The position numbers and the translations under genes were made by a program. Of a stretch of 40,247 nucleotides of DNA, positions 25,555 to 34,198 are shown in pieces. How positions within the stretch are numbered: position 1 is the stretch's first letter; each line of letters opens with the position of its first letter. The notes under the pieces are model-generated. The model made no database searches. It worked only from the letters and a program-made list of their open reading frames with translations, and was not told the origin of the DNA. Source of the DNA: Acetobacteraceae bacterium (GTDB lineage Bacteria > Pseudomonadota > Alphaproteobacteria > Acetobacterales > Acetobacteraceae); NCBI GenBank assembly GCA_003151425.1, contig PLXO01000058.1:1-40247 (forward strand). The letters are read 5' to 3'.

Positions 25555-26447
25555 GCGTCACCACAATGGACGCGCGGGCGGCGGCACGTCTCAGCCACCG
25601 CCATAGCCTGCACCGCCAACGGCAGTGGGCGCTCTGGGGCAGCTACATCGCGCTGGCGGTGTTCGTGGTGATGTTCCTGGTGCCGCCGTTCTACACGCTG
25701 ATGACCAGCTTCAAGGGCTCGCACGAAATCGGCGCGGAGCAGGGCAGCCCGTGGTACCCACACCACCCGACATTGGAGAACTTCTGGTACCTGATCACCT
25801 ATCCGAACTTCCAGCAATACTATCTGAACTCGGTGATCGTCACCGTGCTGACGGTGGTGATCAGCATGGCGATCGCCGTGTTCGCCGCGTTCGGCCTGGC
25901 GCGGATGGGGTTCAAGGGCAGCCAAACGCTGTCGACCGGCGTGTTCCTCACCTACCTTGTCCCGCCGTCGCTGCTGTTCCTGCCGCTGTTCCAGATCATG
26001 GGCTGGGTCGGGTTGATCAACAGCTACTGGTGCCTGGTGCTGCTGTATCCCACGCTGGCGGTACCGTTTTGCACCTGGATCATGATCGGCTATTTCAGCT
26101 CCATCCCGAAGGAGCTGGACGAGGCGGCGCTGATCGACGGCGCGGGCTATCTGCAAATGCTGTTCAAGATCTTCATTCCGGTAGCGATGCCGGGGCTGAT
26201 CGCCGCGACGATCTTCGCCTTTACCGTGAGCTGGGGCAGCTTCCTCTATCCGCTCGCCTATCTCTACACATCGAGCCAGATGGTGCTGACCGTCGGCATC
26301 GTCAGTGACCTGATCCGCGGCGACGTGTTCGAGTGGGGCAAGATCATGGCCGCCAACGTGCTGGCCTCGCTGCCGCCGATCCTGATCTACGCCTTCCTGA
26401 TGGACTACTACGTGGCCGGCCTGACCGCCGGTGCCACCAAGGGCTAA
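25551..26447 (+). CDS. ABC transporter permease, MalG/UgpE type
   Basis: A 298-aa permease, second pore subunit. It has an N-terminal helix WGSYIALAVFVVMFLVPPF and the periplasmic SFKGSHEIGAE region typical of MalG-like proteins. Further helices lead to the EAA coupling loop KELDEAALIDGAGYLQMLFK and a C-terminal LPPILIYAFLMDYYVAGLTA. Translation is coupled to the upstream permease through the ATGA overlap. The ATPase gene begins 54 bp downstream. Confidence 0.93.
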   Translation: MSVTTMDARAAARLSHRHSLHRQRQWALWGSYIALAVFVVMFLVPPFYTLMTSFKGSHEIGAEQGSPWYPHHPTLENFWYLITYPNFQQYYLNSVIVTVLTVVISMAIAVFAAFGLARMGFKGSQTLSTGVFLTYLVPPSLLFLPLFQIMGWVGLINSYWCLVLLYPTLAVPFCTWIMIGYFSSIPKELDEAALIDGAGYLQMLFKIFIPVAMPGLIAATIFAFTVSWGSFLYPLAYLYTSSQMVLTVGIVSDLIRGDVFEWGKIMAANVLASLPPILIYAFLMDYYVAGLTAGATKG

Positions 26448-26501
26448 AACGCCGTCTGCCGTAAGACGCCAACCGTTTACCAACGAGGGAACACCGAACC
26501 G

Positions 26502-27605
26502 ATGTCCGAGGTTTCGATTCGCAAAGTCGTCAAGATCTACGACGGCGGCGTGCAGGCGGTGAAAGGGATCGATCTCGAGATCGCCGATCAGGAATTCGTG
26601 GTGCTCGTCGGCCCCTCGGGCTGCGGCAAGTCGACCACGCTGCGCATGATCGCCGGTCTCGAGGAGATTTCCGACGGCGAGATCTGGATCGGCGGCGATG
26701 TCGTGAACGACGTGCCGCCGCGCGACCGCGACATCGCGATGGTGTTCCAGAACTACGCGCTCTATCCGCACATGAGCGTGTTCGACAACATGGCGTTCGG
26801 GCTGAAACTTCGAAAATTCCCCAAGGACGAGATCAAGCGCCGGGTCGATGAGGCGGCGCGCATCCTGGACATCCAGATGCTGCTGGATCGCAAGCCGCGC
26901 GCACTGTCCGGTGGGCAGCGCCAGCGCGTCGCCATGGGCCGCGCCATCGTGCGCAACCCCAAGGTGTTCCTGTTCGACGAGCCGCTGTCGAACCTGGACG
27001 CCAAGCTGCGCGTGCAGATGCGCACCGAGATCAAGAAGGTGCACCAGACGGTGCGCACGACCACCGTCTACGTCACCCACGACCAGGTGGAGGCGATGAC
27101 GCTGGCGGACCGCGTCGTGGTGATGAACCACGGCGTTATCGAGCAGGTCGGCGCGCCGCAGGAGCTGTACCACAACCCGACGACACGTTTCGTTGCCGGC
27201 TTCATCGGCTCGCCGGCGATGAATTTTTTGAACTGCCGCGTCACCGATGGAGTCGGCGGGGGTCTGGCGGTGCGGGTCACCGACGGCATCACGCTGCCCA
27301 TTCCGCCCGCCCGAGCGGATCGCTACGGCAAGTTCAAGGGCCGCGAGATGGTGCTGGGGCTGCGGCCGGAGCATCTGTTTGAGTTCCACGAAACCGGCCG
27401 CCCCGGTTGGACGCGCATGGACGCCCCGGTCGACGTGGTGGAGCCGATGGGCATGGAGACCCTGGTGCACTTCTTCCTGGAGGGCACCCCGGTCTGTGCC
27501 CGCGTCGATCCCGCCACCCACGCCGTGCCAAACGAACTCGTGGCGCTGACCGCGGACATGAACAACATGCACCTGATGGAGGCCGACAGCGGGCGGGTGG
27601 TGTAG
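26502..27605 (+). CDS. ABC transporter ATPase, MalK/UgpC type
   Basis: A 367-aa ATPase that powers the two permeases. Walker [10 protein letters not shown] (37-45), Q-loop [10 protein letters not shown], signature LSGGQRQR (135-142), Walker [14 protein letters not shown] (155-167) and the switch histidine in [16 protein letters not shown] are all present. The C-terminal 130 residues form the TOBE/MalK regulatory domain ([15 protein letters not shown]). Its length and domain order are those of CUT1-family sugar importers. A possible hairpin terminator lies 30 bp after the stop. Confidence 0.95.
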   Translation: MSEVSIRKVVKIYDGGVQAVKGIDLEIADQEFVVLVGPSGCGKSTTLRMIAGLEEISDGEIWIGGDVVNDVPPRDRDIAMVFQNYALYPHMSVFDNMAFGLKLRKFPKDEIKRRVDEAARILDIQMLLDRKPRALSGGQRQRVAMGRAIVRNPKVFLFDEPLSNLDAKLRVQMRTEIKKVHQTVRTTTVYVTHDQVEAMTLADRVVVMNHGVIEQVGAPQELYHNPTTRFVAGFIGSPAMNFLNCRVTDGVGGGLAVRVTDGITLPIPPARADRYGKFKGREMVLGLRPEHLFEFHETGRPGWTRMDAPVDVVEPMGMETLVHFFLEGTPVCARVDPATHAVPNELVALTADMNNMHLMEADSGRVV

Positions 27606-27633
27606 GTCAGGGCTTCGCCTCGAACCCCACCAG

Positions 27634-27650
27634 AGGGCTCTGCCCTTTTT
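27634..27650 (+). terminator. Hairpin with T-run after the ATPase gene
   Basis: A 5-bp stem AGGGC / GCCCT around TCT is followed at once by TTTT. The stem is short, so termination may be partial. It would separate the transporter genes from the NHL and amidohydrolase genes. Confidence 0.4.
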
Positions 27651-27788
27651 GGTCCGCTCTTCGCGGCCCAAGCCCAGGCGTTCAACCTTTACCCGGATGT
27701 CCCGGGCGGGCCGCGCCGTCCTGGCGGTTTTCACGGCGAGCCCTGACCCTCGCACCCACGCGCGGTCATGGGATCAGCAGGAGTGCGC

Positions 27789-28757
27789 ATGTCGGTCATT
27801 CTGGGCAATGGCGAGCACCGCTACCGCGTCGAGGAGGGCTGGGGCACGCTGCCGGACGGCTGGTCGTTCCACGAAGTCGGCGCGGTCGGCGTGGACAGAA
27901 GCGACAATGTCTATGTGTTCAATCGCGGCGAGCATCCGATGATCGTGTTCGATCGCGACGGCAATTTCCTACGCGCCTGGGGCGAGGGGATGTTCCCACG
28001 CGCCCATGGCGTGCACATGGCGCCGGATGACACGATCTGGCTGACCGATGACGGCGCGCACTGCGTGCGGCGCTGCACGCTGGACGGCAAGGTACTGATG
28101 ACGCTGGGCGTGCCGGGCACGCCGGCGCCGTTCATGAGCGGGCAGCCGTTCTGCCGCTGCACGCATACCGCACTGTCGCCGAAGGGTGAGATCTATGTCA
28201 CCGACGGGTACGGCAACGCGCGCGTGCACAAATACGCGCCGGACGGGACCTATCTGTTCTCCTGGGGCAAATGTGGCATCGGCGAGGGCGAGTTCAACCT
28301 GCCGCACAACATCCATTGCGATGCCGATGGTTGGGTGTACGTGGCCGACCGTGAGAACCACCGCGTGCAGGTGTTCGACGGCAACGGCCGGTTCGAGACC
28401 GCCTGGAGCAACGTGGTGCATCGGCCAAGCGCGCTGTGCATGACCGGCGGCAAGTGCCCACTGTGCTTCATCGGCGAGGTCGGGCCGTACCTCGGTTCCA
28501 ATCGTGGCTTTCCCAATCTTGGCCCGCGCATTTCCATCCTGTCGAACACCGGCAAGCTGCTCGCCCGTCTCGGGTCCGAGACGAACGCGCACGGCCAGGA
28601 ACCGGGGCAGTTCATGTCACCGCATGGCATCGCCGTGGATTCGCACGGCGACATCTATGTGGGTGAGGTCTCGGTGGCGTCCTGGCCGTCGCTGTTCCCG
28701 GGGCAACCGCGGCCGGACAGGCTGCGCAGCCTGCAGAAGCTGGTGAAAGTGCCATAA
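27789..28757 (+). CDS. NHL-repeat beta-propeller protein
   Basis: A 322-aa protein with repeated NHL blades such as GVDRSDNVYVFNRGEHPMIV, PDDTIWLTDDGAHCVRRC, GEIYVTDGYGNARVHKY, DGWVYVADRENHRVQVFD and HGDIYVGEV. This is the six-bladed propeller of the peptidyl-alpha-hydroxyglycine lyase-like group. No signal peptide is visible, so it is probably cytoplasmic. Members can be lactonases or lyases, and a sugar-lactonase-like role beside a transporter and an amidohydrolase would make sense. That is inference. AGGAG lies six bases upstream of the ATG. Confidence 0.8.
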   Translation: MSVILGNGEHRYRVEEGWGTLPDGWSFHEVGAVGVDRSDNVYVFNRGEHPMIVFDRDGNFLRAWGEGMFPRAHGVHMAPDDTIWLTDDGAHCVRRCTLDGKVLMTLGVPGTPAPFMSGQPFCRCTHTALSPKGEIYVTDGYGNARVHKYAPDGTYLFSWGKCGIGEGEFNLPHNIHCDADGWVYVADRENHRVQVFDGNGRFETAWSNVVHRPSALCMTGGKCPLCFIGEVGPYLGSNRGFPNLGPRISILSNTGKLLARLGSETNAHGQEPGQFMSPHGIAVDSHGDIYVGEVSVASWPSLFPGQPRPDRLRSLQKLVKVP

Positions 28758-28771
28758 CGAAGGGGATGGAA

Positions 28772-29839
28772 ATGTCCGCCGATGCCACGGGTGAATATCG
28801 CGGCCTGATCTTTCGCAACGATGCCGATCTGACAGCCTGGCTGGCAAAACGGCCGCGCGAGGCCGCGCTGGAACCCGCGCTGCCGATCATCGATCCGCAC
28901 CATCATTTCTGGGACACGCCGCATCGCGGCCAATACTTCCTGCCGGAACTGCTGGAGGATATCGGCGGGGGACATAACATCGTCGCCACCGTGTTCCTCG
29001 AATGCCAGGCGATGTATCGCAAACACGGACCGGCCGAGATGGCCCCGGTGGGTGAGGTCGAGTTCGTCAACGGCATCGCGGCGATGAGCGCGTCGGGCAA
29101 TTACGGGTCGTGCCGCGTGGCCGAGGCGATCATCGGTCATGCCGACCTGACCAAAGGCGCGCGCGTGCGCGAGGTGCTGGAGGCGCAGATGGCGGTCGGC
29201 GGCGGGCGGTTCCGCGGCATCCGCTATGGCGTGTCCTGGGATGGCAGCGAGGCGGTGGCGAAATTCGTTTCGCGCGCGGTGCCCCCGCATCTGGTGCGCG
29301 ACGCGACGTTCCGCGCGGGGTTTTCCGAGTTGGCGAAGCTCAGGCTGAGTTTCGAGTCCTGGCAGTATCATCCGCAATTGCCCGACGCGATCGACCTGGC
29401 GCGGGCATTTCCCGATACCACGATCATTCTCAATCATGTCGGCGGCGTGCTGGGCGTCGGGCCGTATCGCGGCCGGCGGCAGGAGATTCTTGCAGGTTGG
29501 CGCAAGGATATCGCCGAGCTGGCGAAGTACCCGAACGTCAACGTGAAGCTCGGCGGCATCGGCATGACCTCGTTCGGCTTCGACTTCCACGAGCGCGAGG
29601 TGCCGCCGTCGTCGGTGGAGCTGACCGCGGCGTGGCGGCAGTATGTTGAGCCGTGCATTGAGGCGTTCGGCGTCGAGCGCTGCATGTTCGAGAGCAACTT
29701 TCCGCCCGACAAGCAATCCTGTGGCTACACCGAGCTGTGGAATGCGTTCAAGCGCATCACCTCCGGGGCGTCGGCGGCGGAGAAGGCGGCGCTCTATAGT
29801 GGGACGGCAGCGCGGGTGTACCGCTTGACAACGCCTTGA
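28772..29839 (+). CDS. Amidohydrolase family (TIM-barrel metal-dependent hydrolase)
   Basis: A 355-aa amidohydrolase_2-type protein. The first metal motif is IIDPHHHFWDT (39-49). The middle of the barrel includes GRFRGIRYGVSW and the late strands TTIILNHVGGVLG and NVNVKLGGIGM. The C-terminal RCMFESNFPPDK carries the conserved acidic/Asn-Phe-Pro segment. Relatives hydrolyse lactones or decarboxylate aromatic acids. ATG at 28772 is spaced better from AAGGGG than the one at 28766. It starts 14 bp after the NHL gene, so the two are co-transcribed, and together with the importer they suggest a catabolic unit. Confidence 0.85.
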   Translation: MSADATGEYRGLIFRNDADLTAWLAKRPREAALEPALPIIDPHHHFWDTPHRGQYFLPELLEDIGGGHNIVATVFLECQAMYRKHGPAEMAPVGEVEFVNGIAAMSASGNYGSCRVAEAIIGHADLTKGARVREVLEAQMAVGGGRFRGIRYGVSWDGSEAVAKFVSRAVPPHLVRDATFRAGFSELAKLRLSFESWQYHPQLPDAIDLARAFPDTTIILNHVGGVLGVGPYRGRRQEILAGWRKDIAELAKYPNVNVKLGGIGMTSFGFDFHEREVPPSSVELTAAWRQYVEPCIEAFGVERCMFESNFPPDKQSCGYTELWNAFKRITSGASAAEKAALYSGTAARVYRLTTP

Positions 29840-29868
29840 CGGAGGCCGACGCGAACCGGCGCGCGCTC

Positions 29869-29966
29869 CCCTGTCATTGCGAGGAGCGCAGCGACGAAGC
29901 AATCCCCCGCCTGGCGCGCACGTTCATGGGGATTGCTTCGTCGCTGCGCTCCTCGCAATGACAGGG
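29869..29966. repeat. Perfect 39-bp inverted repeat
   Basis: Arms at 29869-29907 and 29928-29966 are exact reverse complements (begin CCCTGTCATTGCGAGGAGCG) around a 20-base loop. With one mismatch the pairing extends several bases further out. The arm sequence belongs to the widespread GTCATTGCGAGG...AAGCAATCC type of dispersed palindrome. It lies between convergent genes and could terminate both. Confidence 0.9.
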
Positions 29967-29968
29967 AA

Positions 29969-30016
29969 GCGCAATGACAGGGGAGCGCAATGACAGGGGA
30001 GCGCAATGACAGGGGT
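29969..30016. repeat. Three 16-bp tandem units
   Basis: Three copies of GCGCAATGACAGGGGA (the last ending in T) follow the 39-bp inverted repeat directly and reuse the end of its right arm. They look like slippage copies of the palindrome tip. Confidence 0.85.
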
Positions 30017-30042
30017 GGCGGGTTCCATCCCTGAGACTCGGC

Positions 30043-30822
30043 CTAATCCGGAATCAATCCGCCATCGATATTGAACGACTGGCCGGTGATGTTGCGCGCG
30101 CCTTCTGACGCGAGGAACACCACCATCGCGGCGATATCCTCAGGGTCGTTCGCACGTTTCAGTGGAATCGCTTCGGCCCGCCGCCGTTCCATCTCCGCCA
30201 GGCTCACGCCCTCCTGTTGCGCGCTTACCGCCAGGTTCGCATCCGACAGCGCCGTGCGCGTCACCCCCGGGCACACCGCGTTGACGTTGATGTTATGCTT
30301 ACCCAGCTGCAGCGCCGCCAGCTTCGTCATGCCAATCACCGCACCCTTGCTCGCGGCATAGGCGACGTTGGAAGCGCCCGCATAACCCTTGCCGGCAATC
30401 GAGGCGATGTTGATGATCCGTCCGCTGCGACGCGGGATCATCTCGCGCGCCGCGCGTTGCAGGCAGAAGAACACGCCCTTCGCATTCACCCGATGGATGC
30501 GATCCCAGTCCGCCTCGGTCAGCTCCATGATGTCGGCGCGGCGCGTCACCCCGGCGTTGTTCACCAGGATGTCGATCTGGCCGTAGGCCTCGATCACAAG
30601 CCGCACCATGCGGTCGATGTCCGTCACGTCACCGACATCCGCCTGCACGCCGAGCGCGCGGTGCTGCGTCGCGCGGATCTCCTCCGCCGCAGCCTCGGCC
30701 TTGTCGCCCGCGATATCGGCGAGGACCACCGTCGCCCCCGCTTCGGCCAACGCCTGCGCGGCCGCTTTGCCGATGCCCTGGGCCGCCCCGGTCACCAGCG
30801 CTACCTGATGGGCCAATGTCAT
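30043..30822 (-). CDS. SDR-family oxidoreductase (3-ketoacyl-ACP reductase-like)
   Basis: A 259-aa classical short-chain dehydrogenase. The cofactor loop is TGAAQGIG (11-18). Then come VLADIAGD, LVNNAGVTRR, the catalytic serine in IINIASIAGKG and the YAASK pair, followed by VNAVCPGVTRT and the terminal GQSFNIDGGLIPD. It has a strong Shine-Dalgarno (GGCGGAGGCG). It runs convergent to the amidohydrolase, possibly serving the same catabolic pathway, but that is only proximity. Confidence 0.9.
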   Translation of the reverse strand: MTLAHQVALVTGAAQGIGKAAAQALAEAGATVVLADIAGDKAEAAAEEIRATQHRALGVQADVGDVTDIDRMVRLVIEAYGQIDILVNNAGVTRRADIMELTEADWDRIHRVNAKGVFFCLQRAAREMIPRRSGRIINIASIAGKGYAGASNVAYAASKGAVIGMTKLAALQLGKHNINVNAVCPGVTRTALSDANLAVSAQQEGVSLAEMERRRAEAIPLKRANDPEDIAAMVVFLASEGARNITGQSFNIDGGLIPD

Positions 30823-30883
30823 GCGACGCCTCCGCCACTGCGCCGCCCGTCAAACGACGATCGGCCGCGGATGTCCAGAGAGG

Positions 30884-32425
30884 TCACGCCGCCAGCGCCG
30901 CCGCGCGCACGTCCTTGATGTCGCGGAAGCGCAGCTCCGGCGCGTGCTCCTCCGCCCGGCGCATCATGAATGCGGAGCTCGCCAGGAACACCGGATCGCC
31001 ATCGACATCATCGGCCATCGAGCCGCGATTTGCCGCAACGAACCGCGCGAGCGCCACCTTATCGTCCGCACCAATCCAGCGCGCCAGCGCATACGGCGGC
31101 GTCTCGAAGCCGATCGCAATGCCGTACTCCCCGGCCAGCCGCGCGGCCAGCACGTCAAGCTGCAAGGTGCCGACCACGCCGACCAGCGGTGCTGATCCAT
31201 CCTGCGGGCGGAACAACTGGACCACGCCCTCCTCGGCCAGTTCGGCCAGCGCCTGGCGCAGCTTCTTCGCCTTCATCGCGTCATCCAGCCGCACCCGGCG
31301 CAAAATTTCGGGAGCGAAATAGGGCACGCCGATGAAATTCAGCTCCTCGCCGTCGGTCAGCGTGTCGCCGATGCGCAGCGTGCCGTGGTTCGGGATGCCG
31401 ACAACGTCGCCGGCGAACGCCTCCTCGGCCAGCTCGCGCTCGCGGGCGAAGAAGAATTGCGGTGCGTGCAGCGGGATCAGTTTGCCGGTGCGCACCTGCT
31501 TCAGCCGCATGCCGCGCGCCAGCCGGCCGGAGCAGACGCGCGCGAAGGCGATGCGGTCGCGATGGTTGGGGTCCATGTTCGCCTGGATCTTGAACACCAG
31601 CGCGGTCAGGCCGGGCTCGGTCGCCTCGACCACCCGCGTGTCGGCGGTCTGCGCCCGCGGCGGCGGACCGTACTCGGCCAGCCCGTCCAGCAGTTCGTTG
31701 ACGCCAATCCCCTTGATCGCGGCACCGAAATAAACCGGCGTCAGGGTGCCGGCGTTGAACGCGGCCGGGTCGAACTCCGGCAACGCCGCGCGCACCAGAT
31801 CGACCTCGTCGCGGAGCGCTTGCAGCCGCGGATCGGCCTGCGCCAGTTCCGGCCTCACGTGCAGCACCCGCCCGCGCAAATCATACGTGCCGACGAACTC
31901 CGCCGCGCGCCCGACCGGCCAGGCGACCGGCGCCGTGTCGAGCGCGAGCGTCGAGGCGATCTCGTCCAGCAGCTCCAGCGGGTCGCGGCTCTCGCGGTCC
32001 ATCTTGTTGATGAAGGTGATGATCGGGATGTCGCGTAGCCGGCAGATCTCGAACAATTTCCGAGTGCGCGCCTCGATCCCTTTCGCGGCGTCGATCACCA
32101 TCACCGCGGCATCAACCGCGGTCAGCGTGCGGTAGGTGTCTTCGGAGAAGTCCTCGTGGCCTGGCGTGTCGAGCAGGTTGAACACGCAGCCGGCGTGTTC
32201 GAACGTCATCACCGAGGTAACGACGGAGATGCCGCGCTCGCGCTCGATGCCCATCCAGTCGGACCGGGTGCGCCGCCGCTCACCCTTGGCGCGCACGTTG
32301 CCGGCGAGCTGGATGGCGCCGCCAGCCCGCAGGATGTGCTCGGTCAGGGTCGTCTTGCCGGCGTCCGGGTGCGAGATGATCGCGAACGTCCGGCGGCGGG
32401 CGATTTCGGCGGCTGGGTCGGTCAT
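30884..32425 (-). CDS. prfC: Peptide chain release factor 3
   Basis: RF3 is a translational GTPase that removes RF1/RF2 from the ribosome after termination. The 513-aa protein has G1 SHPDAGKTT (18-26), the RF3-type segment RRRTRSDWMGIERERGISV, G3 LLDTPGHEDFSEDTYRTL and G4 FINKMDRESRDP. EF-Tu-like domain 2 holds FARVCSGRLARGMRLK, and the C-terminal domain has FRPQDGSAPLVGVVGTLQLD. The length fits the family (about 530 aa). It starts 61 bp from the SDR gene, on the same strand. Confidence 0.96.
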   Translation of the reverse strand: MTDPAAEIARRRTFAIISHPDAGKTTLTEHILRAGGAIQLAGNVRAKGERRRTRSDWMGIERERGISVVTSVMTFEHAGCVFNLLDTPGHEDFSEDTYRTLTAVDAAVMVIDAAKGIEARTRKLFEICRLRDIPIITFINKMDRESRDPLELLDEIASTLALDTAPVAWPVGRAAEFVGTYDLRGRVLHVRPELAQADPRLQALRDEVDLVRAALPEFDPAAFNAGTLTPVYFGAAIKGIGVNELLDGLAEYGPPPRAQTADTRVVEATEPGLTALVFKIQANMDPNHRDRIAFARVCSGRLARGMRLKQVRTGKLIPLHAPQFFFARERELAEEAFAGDVVGIPNHGTLRIGDTLTDGEELNFIGVPYFAPEILRRVRLDDAMKAKKLRQALAELAEEGVVQLFRPQDGSAPLVGVVGTLQLDVLAARLAGEYGIAIGFETPPYALARWIGADDKVALARFVAANRGSMADDVDGDPVFLASSAFMMRRAEEHAPELRFRDIKDVRAAALAA

Positions 32426-32619
32426 CGAGGCCTCAGGGGGAACGCCGGGGGAGGGATCCCGCCCGGCGCTGCGTGCGTGTCATATAGGGCGTGGGTGGAG
32501 AAAACCAGGGGCGGCGAGCGGGAGGTGGCCGTGGCGTGATCCGGACCGCACCAGGGGCGGTAACGGGTGAAAAAAGCGCAATATATCAATAGGATAGAAT
32601 ATATACGACGACGGACATT

Positions 32620-33081
32620 TCATCTATGGAAGGGGAGGGCATCTACACGGCCTCCTTGCCGAGCCGCTTGCTCAGAAACAGCTTTGTGTGGCCCGGGGGG
32701 GTAATCGTCGAGGCGTCCAAATAAACTGTAGCCGCGCTTTGCGTAGAAGTCTGGAGCCTGGAAGCTATGGGTTTCGAGCGTTGCCGCGAACGCGCCGCGT
32801 TCAGCCGCAAATGTCTCAGCCGCATCCATCAGCCGCGATCCGTGGCCTTGGCCGCGAAAATCTTCCGCCACCCATACGAAATTCACATGCAGCCAGCCAC
32901 CCCAAATGTGGCCAGTCAGGCCGCCAAGCCATTCCCCACGAGCGTTCTTCAAAAAAAAGCCGACAGGATGCCAGTTGCTAATGCCTGTCTTTACCAAATT
33001 GGCGTTGATCACATTGTCGGTCAGGAAGCGGCTCAGGGCGTCGCTTGGTAGCGGCTCAAATACCATCTCTAGCTCTTCCAT
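32620..33081 (-). pseudogene. GNAT-family acetyltransferase, probable frameshift near the 3' end
   Basis: A GNAT fold with LHVNFVWVAEDFRGQGHGSR (acetyl-CoA-binding R/QxxGxG/A motif QGHGSR), ATLETHSFQAPDFYAKRGY and LFGRLDDYPPG. After YPPG the open frame continues PHKAVSEQAARQ to 32620. A one-base shift instead gives GHTKLFLSKRLGKEAV and a stop at 32643, which is the expected C-terminus of this subfamily. The shift falls at a run of seven G (32695-32701, C on the coding strand). It may be a real mutation, a slippage site or a sequencing error. The ATG has GAGGAG upstream. Confidence 0.7.
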
Positions 33082-33240
33082 TGCGTTCTCCTCGCCCGCG
33101 GTCGGTTCTCCGGGGGCCGGATTATGTCAAGATCTTATGCAATGGAAGAGCCATTTGTTATCAGCTCTCTAATTCCTTTGCGTAGGGCTTGCGTTTCGCA
33201 CACCCTGCCTCGCTCTCTGACCCGTCAGGCCATCGCCCCC

Positions 33241-33395
33241 TCAGGCGATGCCGATGTCGGTCTGTGGAAAGTCGCTCCCCTTGCACAGCACAGGCACGTC
33301 AAGCGCCCGTGCGCAGGCACAGGCAAAGCAGTCGCCTAGGTTCAGCGCGACCGCACGGCCGGCGCGGCGCTCGCGGGCCCGCGCCGCCAAACCGG
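33241..33395 (-). pseudogene. C-terminal remnant of a VapC-type PIN toxin
   Basis: The minus strand reads RAGRAVALNLGDCFACACAR, then ALDVPVLCKGSDFPQTDIGIA and a stop at 33241. This matches the end of VapC toxins (LNFGDCFAYA ... LLFKGDDFAQTDI), including the acidic residues of the PIN active site. The first two-thirds of the gene and any vapB are missing. A small CATCGCC / GGCGATG hairpin lies at its 3' end. The rest of 33082-33458 holds no other gene. Confidence 0.75.
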
Positions 33396-33424
33396 TTGAC
33401 GCGCTGAACCAACATCAGCATATA
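33396..33424 (+). promoter_or_regulatory. Promoter of the RHH/PIN toxin-antitoxin pair
   Basis: TTGACG (33396-33401) and CATATA (33419-33424) are spaced 17 bp apart, about 35 bp upstream of the antitoxin ATG. The site begins where the vapC remnant ends. Confidence 0.45.
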
Positions 33425-33458
33425 TCCGCCTGTACGACTATACGCGCGAAGGCCCGCC

Positions 33459-33740
33459 ATGCCCGCCTCCGACCTGACCCGCTTGACCATATCCTGGACC
33501 AAGGAGACCGATCTGGAACTTCGGTCCTACCTGGGCAGCCAGGGCATGAAGAAGGGCGCTCTCTCCAGGTTCATCGAGGACGCGGTGCGCTGGCGCCTGT
33601 TCGATCAGACCGTCATCGCGATCAAGGCCCGCAATGCGGACACCGATCCGGAGACCCTCACGGAGATGATCGACTCGACGATGCGCGACGTGCGCCGCGA
33701 GCGGGCAAAGAAACGCAGGGCCGCCGCCGCGAAGCCCTGA
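33459..33740 (+). CDS. Ribbon-helix-helix antitoxin-like protein
   Basis: A 93-aa protein with a short beta-strand and two helices (RLTISWTKETDLELRSYLGS, KKGALSRFIEDAVRWRLFD), the layout of ribbon-helix-helix DNA-binding antitoxins. A longer helical tail ends in basic ERAKKRRAAAAKP. It lies 3 bp upstream of a PIN-domain gene and should neutralise that toxin and repress the operon. Confidence 0.75.
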   Translation: MPASDLTRLTISWTKETDLELRSYLGSQGMKKGALSRFIEDAVRWRLFDQTVIAIKARNADTDPETLTEMIDSTMRDVRRERAKKRRAAAAKP

Positions 33741-33743
33741 CCC

Positions 33744-34154
33744 GTGCGGGTCATCCTGGACACCAATATTCTGATCTCGGCCCTGATGGTACAAGGCAGC
33801 ACGCCGGACACCATTGTTCAGGCGTGGCGGAACCGGTCGTATGTTCTTCTCACCTGCGACGAACAGATCGAGGAGTTGCGTGACTGTTTCGCCAGACCGT
33901 GGCTGGTGCCCGCGCGCATTCGACGGCACGAGGCCGGACGGCTCATCAACGCCCTGCGGCGCTTCGCGATGTTCGTCGGCCCGCTTCCGCCGGTCGCGCG
34001 ATCGCCGGACCCCGACGACAATTTCCTTCTGGCACTGGCCGAGGTTGGCAACGCGGACTATCTCGTCACCGGCGACAAGGCTGGGTTGTTGCTTCTCCGG
34101 ACACATCGCGGCACGCGGATCGTTACTGCCAGGGACTTTGCCCAACTCATTTGA
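33744..34154 (+). CDS. PIN-domain toxin (COG1569-type)
   Basis: A 136-aa putative endoribonuclease. The PIN acidic residues are visible in VILDTNILISALM, EQIEELRD, SPDPDDNFLLALAEVGNADYL and VTGDKAGLLLL. The start is GTG at 33744, 3 bp after the antitoxin stop, so translation is coupled. It belongs to the putative-toxin PIN family that pairs with small RHH antitoxins rather than to classical VapC. Confidence 0.82.
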   Translation: MRVILDTNILISALMVQGSTPDTIVQAWRNRSYVLLTCDEQIEELRDCFARPWLVPARIRRHEAGRLINALRRFAMFVGPLPPVARSPDPDDNFLLALAEVGNADYLVTGDKAGLLLLRTHRGTRIVTARDFAQLI

Positions 34155-34198
34155 CAACGTTGGGCTGATCGTGCCGGATGGCCAACGGAGAGTGATTC

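Noticed and set aside
20875-27755. Very long open frames on the minus strand opposite the transporter genes (up to about 780 codons).
   Set aside because: They mirror the codon pattern of the real plus-strand genes, are rich in Arg/His/Gly/Ala and match no family.
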